DNA from: Xenophilus sp. E41 | GTDB lineage: Bacteria > Pseudomonadota > Gammaproteobacteria > Burkholderiales > Burkholderiaceae_C | DNA: 64,000 nucleotides | Direction: 5' to 3' | Assembly (NCBI RefSeq): GCF_003671765.1 | Contig: NZ_QPIB01000001.1 | Span: 372,001 to 436,000 of the forward strand | Made by a program: the position numbers and the translations under genes | Notes under the pieces: model-generated | What the model saw: only the letters and a program-made list of their open reading frames with translations | What the model was told of the DNA's origin: nothing | Databases searched by the model: none | Shown: one piece after another, positions 59,455 through 64,000 of the stretch | How positions within the stretch are numbered: position 1 is the first letter of the stretch | Layout: each line of letters begins with the position of its first letter

Positions 59455-60888
59455 TCAGCGGCCGCCGGCCATCTCGCGCCGCGCCGGCAGCAGCGTCGGC
59501 AGCCCGCAAGGCAGGAACTGGCCCTGGCCGGCCTGGCCGAGGTAGCGCGTGCCGTCCCACACCACCACGCCGCGCGCGATGGTCGTGCCAGGCCAGGCGG
59601 CCAGGCGCATGCCCTCGTAGGGCGTGTAGTCGACGGCATGGTGGAGCATGCCGTTGTCCAGCACGAACTCGCGCTCGTCCCAGATCACCAGGTCGGCGTC
59701 GCCGCCCACGGCGATGGTGCCCTTGCGCGGGTGCAGCCCGTAGGCCTTGGCGGGGTTGGTCGCCGTCAGCTCCACGAACTTCTGCGGCGTGATGCGGCCG
59801 CCCAGCACGCCCTCGGACCACAGCAGAGCCATGCGGGTCTCGATGCCGGGAATGCCGTTGGGGATGTGGTTGAAGGGCACTTCCTCGCCGGCGGGATGCT
59901 TGCCGCCCTCGCCCTCGAAGTTGTAGGGCGCATGGTCGGACGAGATCACGGTGAACAGCCCGTCGGCCAGGCCGTCCCAGATCACCTGCTGGTTGGCCTT
60001 GTCGCGTGGCGGCGGGCTGCAGACGCACTTGGCACCTTCGTAGCTGTCGTCGATGCCCAGGTCCTCGGCCGTCAGGAACAAATACTGCGGGCAGGTCTCG
60101 GCGAAGACCTGCAGGCCGTGCGCCCGGCCCCAGCGGATCTGCTCGACCGCCTCGCGGCCCGACACGTGGACGATGAGGATGGGCACGTCCACCAGCTCCG
60201 ACAGCGCGATCGCCCGGTGCGTGGCCTCGCGCTCCACCAGCAGCGGCCGGGCGTGCGCGTGGTAGCGCGGCGCGGTCTTGCCGGCAGCCTGCAGGCGGCC
60301 GGTCAGCCAGGCGATGCAATCGGAGTTCTCGGCATGGATCATGGCCATGGCGCCGTGCGAGCGGGCCACGTCCAGCACCTCGAGGATCTGCCGGTCGTCC
60401 AGCTTCATGTCGTCGTAGGTCATGTAGATCTTGAACGACGTGTAGCCCTCGGCGATCAGCGCCGGCAGCTCTTCCTTGAGCACCGTCGGCGTGGGGTCGC
60501 TGACGATGAGGTGGAAGGCGTAGTCGATGCACGACTTGCCGCTTGCGCGGCGGTGGTAGTCGTCCACCGCATCGCGAAGCGACTGGCCCTTGTGCTGGGC
60601 CGCGAAGGGGATCACCGTGGTCGTGCCGCCGCAGGCCGCCGAGCGCGAGCCGGTGAGGAAGTCGTCGGCCGACACCACGGGCGGCGCCTGCGGCTGGTCG
60701 AGGTGGCAGTGCGTGTCGACGCCGCCGGGCGTCACGGCGCGGCCGGCCGCATCGATCTCGCGCGTGCCGGCGCCCAGGCCCAGCCCGAGCTGGACCACGC
60801 GACCGTCGCGTACGCCGATGTCGCAGTGGAAGATGTCGCTGGCCGTGACGGCCTGCGCGTTGCGGATGACGAGGTCGAAATCGGCCAT
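59455..60888 (-). CDS. hydA: Dihydropyrimidinase / hydantoinase
   Basis: A zinc amidohydrolase of 477 residues opening 5,6-dihydropyrimidine or hydantoin rings. Metal ligands lie in VDTHCHLDQPQ (near residue 60), the carboxylated Lys in SFKIYMTYDDMK (near 150), His in AMIHAENSD (near 183), His in ILIVHVSG (near 239) and Asp in SSDHAPY (near 315). The Cys between the two early histidines replaces the usual small residue of HxH and is acceptable. It follows an amino-acid-type ABC permease by 18 bp, suggesting import of a ring compound or its product. The exact substrate is not determined. Confidence 0.9.
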   Translation of the reverse strand: MADFDLVIRNAQAVTASDIFHCDIGVRDGRVVQLGLGLGAGTREIDAAGRAVTPGGVDTHCHLDQPQAPPVVSADDFLTGSRSAACGGTTTVIPFAAQHKGQSLRDAVDDYHRRASGKSCIDYAFHLIVSDPTPTVLKEELPALIAEGYTSFKIYMTYDDMKLDDRQILEVLDVARSHGAMAMIHAENSDCIAWLTGRLQAAGKTAPRYHAHARPLLVEREATHRAIALSELVDVPILIVHVSGREAVEQIRWGRAHGLQVFAETCPQYLFLTAEDLGIDDSYEGAKCVCSPPPRDKANQQVIWDGLADGLFTVISSDHAPYNFEGEGGKHPAGEEVPFNHIPNGIPGIETRMALLWSEGVLGGRITPQKFVELTATNPAKAYGLHPRKGTIAVGGDADLVIWDEREFVLDNGMLHHAVDYTPYEGMRLAAWPGTTIARGVVVWDGTRYLGQAGQGQFLPCGLPTLLPARREMAGGR

Positions 60889-60906
60889 GGGGTCTGCGTA
60901 TCGGTA

Positions 60907-61617
60907 TCAGCGCGCCATCGCGACGCGGGGGATCGGAGCCTTCTTGCTGCTTCGGGGCGCATAGCCCTTGCCGTAGTGGCGTTCCAGGCGCACCTGCACC
61001 AGGTTCCACAGCGTCGTGAGCACGAGGTAGTAGCAGGCCGCCACGCAGTACAGCTCCAGCACCTCGAACTTCATCTGCATCAGCACCTGGCTGCGGCGCA
61101 TCAGCTCTTCCATCGAGATCACGGAGGCGAGCGAGGTCGCCTTGAGCAGCCCGTTCACCGAGTTGCCCAGCGGCGGGATGATGATGCGGATCACCTGCGG
61201 CAGCGTGACCAGCCGCAGCGTGGCCACGCGCGACAGGCTCAGCGCCTTGGCCGCCTCGACCTGGCCCTTGGCCACCGCCGAGAAGCCGGCACGGATGGTC
61301 TCCGACAGGTAGGCCGCCTCGTTGAGGCTGAGCGCCAGCACCGCCGAGGTGAGCACGTCCAGCCGGATGCCCAGCTGCGGCAGGCCGGTGTAGATGATGA
61401 CCAGCTGCACCAGCAGCGGCGTGCCGCGGAACACCCACACGTAGAAGCGTGCCGGCGCATTGAACAGCCGGTTGCTCGACATGCTGCCCAGCGCCAGCGG
61501 CAGCGCCAGCACCAGGCCGATGGCGATGGTGGCGACCGTCAGGCCGATCGTGATGCCGACGCCGCCCAGCAGGTACGGGTTGACCAGGTACGACAGGAAT
61601 GCGTCGACGTTGAACAC
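60907..61617 (-). CDS. Polar amino-acid-type ABC permease (HisM/GlnP)
   Basis: An inner-membrane permease of 236 residues with about five helices. The family EAA-like stretch is EAAKALSLSRVATLRLVTLPQVIRIIIPPLGN, and TPLLVQLVIIYTGLPQLGIRL is typical of the HisMQ group. The C-terminal tail is basic (SSKKAPIPRVAMAR). It lies 18 bp after the binding-protein gene and 18 bp before the dihydropyrimidinase gene. The cognate ATPase and any second permease are not encoded in the window. Confidence 0.93.
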   Translation of the reverse strand: MFNVDAFLSYLVNPYLLGGVGITIGLTVATIAIGLVLALPLALGSMSSNRLFNAPARFYVWVFRGTPLLVQLVIIYTGLPQLGIRLDVLTSAVLALSLNEAAYLSETIRAGFSAVAKGQVEAAKALSLSRVATLRLVTLPQVIRIIIPPLGNSVNGLLKATSLASVISMEELMRRSQVLMQMKFEVLELYCVAACYYLVLTTLWNLVQVRLERHYGKGYAPRSSKKAPIPRVAMAR

Positions 61618-61635
61618 GGCCGGTCCCCGGAACGA

Positions 61636-62478
61636 TTACTTGGGTGCCGGGCCGGGGCCGCGGATGGCGAAGTTCTTGACGTCCTTCAGGCGCGTCATCT
61701 TGAACTTGTCGAAGAGCTGGTCGTACACACCCTCGGCCTTCAGCTCGTCCAGTGCCTTGGCGGCCGCGTCGGCCGCGCCTTTGGTGCGGAAGGCCAGCGT
61801 GATGTCGGTGCCGTTGATGCCGCTCAGCCAGATCTTCGCGATGCCGCGCTCCTCGAAGGCCTTGGCGGTCTCGTCGATGTTGATGCCCGCCTCGAGCTGG
61901 CCGGCGCGCAGTGCGGCCGTCGTTTCCGATGCCGTGGCGAAGGTGCGGAAGTCGATAGTCTTCTCGCCCTTGGCGACCATGGCCGCGTTGTACTCGCGCG
62001 CCTTGCGCTCCTGGTAGGTGCCGGTCTCGATGCCCACCACGTGGCCCGCGAGGTCTTCGAACTTCGTGATCTTCAGCTTGCTGGTCGGCACGGTGTAGAT
62101 GCTCATGGCCTGCTGGCCGTAGGGGATCATGAACATGAGCTTGGAACGCTCCTCGGTCCAGAACATGCCGGTGTTGATGAGGTCGAAGCGGCCGGCCTGC
62201 ATGGCGGGAATCATGGGCGGCATGTCCATGCGGATGAAGACGGGCTCCAGGCACAGCTTCTTGGCCACGGCCTTGCCGAGTTCGACGTTCAGGCCCTGCA
62301 ACTCGCCCTTCTCGTCGACGAACTGCTGCGGCGGCAGCGTGGGATTGATGGACATCTGCAGCTTGCCGGGCGTGACCAGCTGATCGGCCGCGACCTTGGG
62401 CGTGCAGCTCTGCGCGAAGGCCGGAAGGGTGGCGGCGACACCGAGCACGAGGCCGGCGATGAGGTGGGTGTGTTTCAT
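61636..62478 (-). CDS. Family-3 (amino-acid-type) periplasmic substrate-binding protein
   Basis: A periplasmic binding protein of 280 residues. The signal peptide MKHTHLIAGLVLGVAATLPAFA is cleaved near AFAQ. The mature protein has SINPTLPPQQFVDEKGELQGLNVELG, AGRFDLINTGMFWTEERSKLM and FEDLAGHVVGIETGTYQE, the SBP_bac_3 pattern. ATG 62478 places the signal peptide correctly. Context with a hydantoinase suggests a nitrogenous ring or N-carbamoyl amino acid as ligand, but that is inference. Confidence 0.92.
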   Translation of the reverse strand: MKHTHLIAGLVLGVAATLPAFAQSCTPKVAADQLVTPGKLQMSINPTLPPQQFVDEKGELQGLNVELGKAVAKKLCLEPVFIRMDMPPMIPAMQAGRFDLINTGMFWTEERSKLMFMIPYGQQAMSIYTVPTSKLKITKFEDLAGHVVGIETGTYQERKAREYNAAMVAKGEKTIDFRTFATASETTAALRAGQLEAGINIDETAKAFEERGIAKIWLSGINGTDITLAFRTKGAADAAAKALDELKAEGVYDQLFDKFKMTRLKDVKNFAIRGPGPAPK

Positions 62479-62569
62479 GATGGAGCGATGGAGCGGGGTT
62501 GTTGAAGAACAGGAGGCAGTTAGCAAGAAGCGGGCACGCAGGAGCGAAAAGGAAGAAAAAGAATTCGAT

Positions 62570-63037
62570 TCAATGCGCTGCGTCGTTGCGGCACGCGACG
62601 AGCGCTGCATGCTGTGCCTCGATGACGCATTCGCCACGTTGATTGACGAGCTGCAGGGCCTCGGTCACCACGCCGCGCCCGCCCTTGGACGACAGGCGCT
62701 TGTCGACGAAGCGGAAGCTCACATGCACCTCGTCGCCGGCGACAACGGGCCGCACGAAGCGCACGCCGTCCCAACCCAGCGAGGCGATGGAGCTGGTCTC
62801 GTACAGGCCCATCGCGGTCTTCAGGCCTTCCATGAGCGACAGGCCGAAGAGGCCGTGTGCAATCACGCCCGGGAAGCCGCGCGACTTCGCATAGGCCGCA
62901 TCGGTGTGCAACGGATGGTGGTCCTGCGTGAGGTCGCAGAACTGCGCGATCGCCTCCGCACTGACGGTGTGCGCATCGCTGCGCATTTCGGTGCCGACGA
63001 CCACGTCCTCGAACCACAGTTCCTTCGACGCGTTCAT
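62570..63037 (-). CDS. MaoC-like hot-dog-fold dehydratase
   Basis: A hot-dog-fold protein of 155 residues of the MaoC/(R)-specific enoyl-CoA hydratase type. The hydratase motif is seen as FCDLTQDHHPLHTDAAYAKSRGFPGVIAHGLF, with catalytic Asp and His, followed by VRFVRPVVAGDEVHVSF. Its ATG overlaps the CoA-transferase stop as ATGA, so the two are coupled and probably act in one acyl-CoA pathway. The next gene, 91 bp on, is the binding protein. Confidence 0.9.
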   Translation of the reverse strand: MNASKELWFEDVVVGTEMRSDAHTVSAEAIAQFCDLTQDHHPLHTDAAYAKSRGFPGVIAHGLFGLSLMEGLKTAMGLYETSSIASLGWDGVRFVRPVVAGDEVHVSFRFVDKRLSSKGGRGVVTEALQLVNQRGECVIEAQHAALVACRNDAAH

Positions 63038-64000
63038 CGTGCGGCCTCCGCTGTTGCCGCATCGCGGGCGACGTGGCGCGGCGGCTGTGCGACGAAGGCA
63101 TCGTGCAGGCCCATCGGCCCGGCGCGGAAGATGCGCGCATCCATCGTCCTGAGCGGCTCGCTCACGCGCACCTCGAAGCCGACGTGGTCGAGCACGTCCT
63201 CCTTCAGCCGTACGCCCGGTGCGATCTCGGTCAGCACGATGCCGTCGGCCTCGAGCTCAAAGACGGCACGGTCGGTGACGAAGCTCACCTGCTGGCCGCG
63301 CTCGCGTGCGAGCTTGCCCGAGAAGCTGATCTGCCCCACGGTGGGCACGAACTTGCGGAACCTGCCGTCGCGATGGATCGCGAGCTGGCCGCCCTCCACC
63401 CGCACGTCGGCGTCGCCGCCGGTGAGCGAGCCGCTGAACACCAGCCGCCGCGTGTTCTGCGTGATGTTGATGAAGCCGCCCGCGCCGTCGTAGCGGCGGC
63501 CGAAGCGCGTCACGTTGACGTTGCCTTCGGCATCGACCTCGGCGAAGGACAGGAAGGCGCAGCTGAGGCCGCCGCCGTCGTAGAAGTCGAACTGGTAGCC
63601 CTGGTCGAGGATGACGCGCGGGTTTACGGCCGTGCCGAACTCGCGGGCATGCCCCGGCACGCCGCCCACCACGCCCGACTCCACGGTGAGCGTGATCAGT
63701 TCGTCGATGCCCTCTTCCGCGGCGACGTTGGGGATCATGGCCGAGATGCCGACGCCCAGGTTGACCACGTCGCCGGGGCGCAGTTCGAAGGCGGCGCGGC
63801 GCGCGATGACGCGGCGCGCGTCCAGCGGGTCGGGCGCGATGCCCGAGGCCGGCAGGCGCGTCTCGCCGCAGCGGGCCGGGTCGTAGCGCGTGGTGTAGGT
63901 CTGCAGCTGTTCGGGCTCGACCACCACGTGATCGATCAGGAAGCCGGGGATCTTCACCATGTGCGGATGGAGCGTGCCGCGGCGCACGCGGCGCTTGACC
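63034..64000 (-). CDS. Acyl-CoA:carboxylate CoA-transferase, family I (partial, runs off the right edge)
   Basis: The visible part (about 320 residues) is the C-terminal half of a propionate/acetoacetate-type CoA-transferase. The catalytic glutamate motif appears as TLTVESGVVGGVPGHA, preceded by VNLGVGISAMIPNVAAEEG, and later NVNVTRFGRRYDGAGGFINITQNTRRLVF. The N-terminal domain lies beyond 64000. An internal ATG at 63987 is inside the frame and not a credible start. It is coupled to the MaoC-like gene. The acyl acceptor and donor cannot be specified. Confidence 0.9.
   Translation of the reverse strand, partial: VKRRVRRGTLHPHMVKIPGFLIDHVVVEPEQLQTYTTRYDPARCGETRLPASGIAPDPLDARRVIARRAAFELRPGDVVNLGVGISAMIPNVAAEEGIDELITLTVESGVVGGVPGHAREFGTAVNPRVILDQGYQFDFYDGGGLSCAFLSFAEVDAEGNVNVTRFGRRYDGAGGFINITQNTRRLVFSGSLTGGDADVRVEGGQLAIHRDGRFRKFVPTVGQISFSGKLARERGQQVSFVTDRAVFELEADGIVLTEIAPGVRLKEDVLDHVGFEVRVSEPLRTMDARIFRAGPMGLHDAFVAQPPRHVARDAATAEAAR

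Noticed and set aside
59317-62505. Plus- and minus-strand frames of about 1000 codons across the dihydropyrimidinase and transporter genes
   Set aside because: They lack motifs and ribosome-binding sites and overlap four well-supported genes.

Overview
The window looks like chromosomal DNA of a high-GC betaproteobacterium of the order Burkholderiales, most likely family Comamonadaceae (Variovorax/Acidovorax-like). The case rests on very GC-rich codon use, RF2 with a programmed frameshift, the style of the purine and BMP-type transporters, and intergenic GCTAY-N7-RTAGC palindromes. It is mostly core and metabolic genome, with one accessory island of about 9 kb.

Layout. 1-3711: an ABC importer of the ferric-iron/family-1 solute-binding type (binding protein, double-length permease, ATPase cut by the window edge). 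3934-5143: an alpha/beta hydrolase and a small acidic protein. 5360-11499: a tightly overlapping signalling operon with a CHASE3-GAF hybrid kinase bearing three receivers, CheR, a receiver-less CheB and a receiver-kinase. 11500-12213: a gene-poor stretch holding two 114-bp elements in inverted orientation. 12214-19106: prfB (in-frame TGA and frameshift site), a DUF3829 lipoprotein, a HAD phosphatase, pepN, fbp and tRNA-Thr(CGT) followed by a strong terminator.

19107-28364 is the accessory island next to the tRNA. It holds an AlpA-like HTH protein, a truncated RloB-like defence gene, a truncated lipoprotein, a trimeric autotransporter adhesin broken by one frameshift, and, divergent from the adhesin, an OmpR regulator, a LysM-FecR envelope protein and a CHASE2 kinase.

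28389-36747 returns to housekeeping genes: DUF938 methyltransferase, class V aminotransferase, SNase-like nuclease, CorC/HlyC-type protein, apaH, rhlE, a zinc metallopeptidase, a small membrane protein and dcd. 36882-60888 is dominated by purine and related base metabolism: guanine deaminase, two BMP-family nucleoside-binding proteins, a complete BMP-type ABC importer, an AzgA-type purine permease, an adenine-deaminase-type enzyme, xanthine dehydrogenase xdhA/xdhB and a dihydropyrimidinase. An acyl-CoA synthetase, two LysR regulators, two MFS transporters and an M16 protease lie among them. Together these could import nucleosides and bases and channel adenine and guanine through hypoxanthine and xanthine towards urate. 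60907-64000 adds a polar amino-acid-type ABC permease and binding protein, a MaoC-like hydratase and a partial CoA-transferase, probably one operon with the dihydropyrimidinase.

The most notable observations are the RloB and lipoprotein fragments that meet at one scar, the single-base frameshift that breaks the adhesin, the divergent adhesin/FecR/CHASE2 arrangement, the non-chemotaxis CheR/CheB kinase operon, the paired 114-bp inverted elements, a five-copy 17-bp palindrome family, and a hairpin-forming leader before xdhA.
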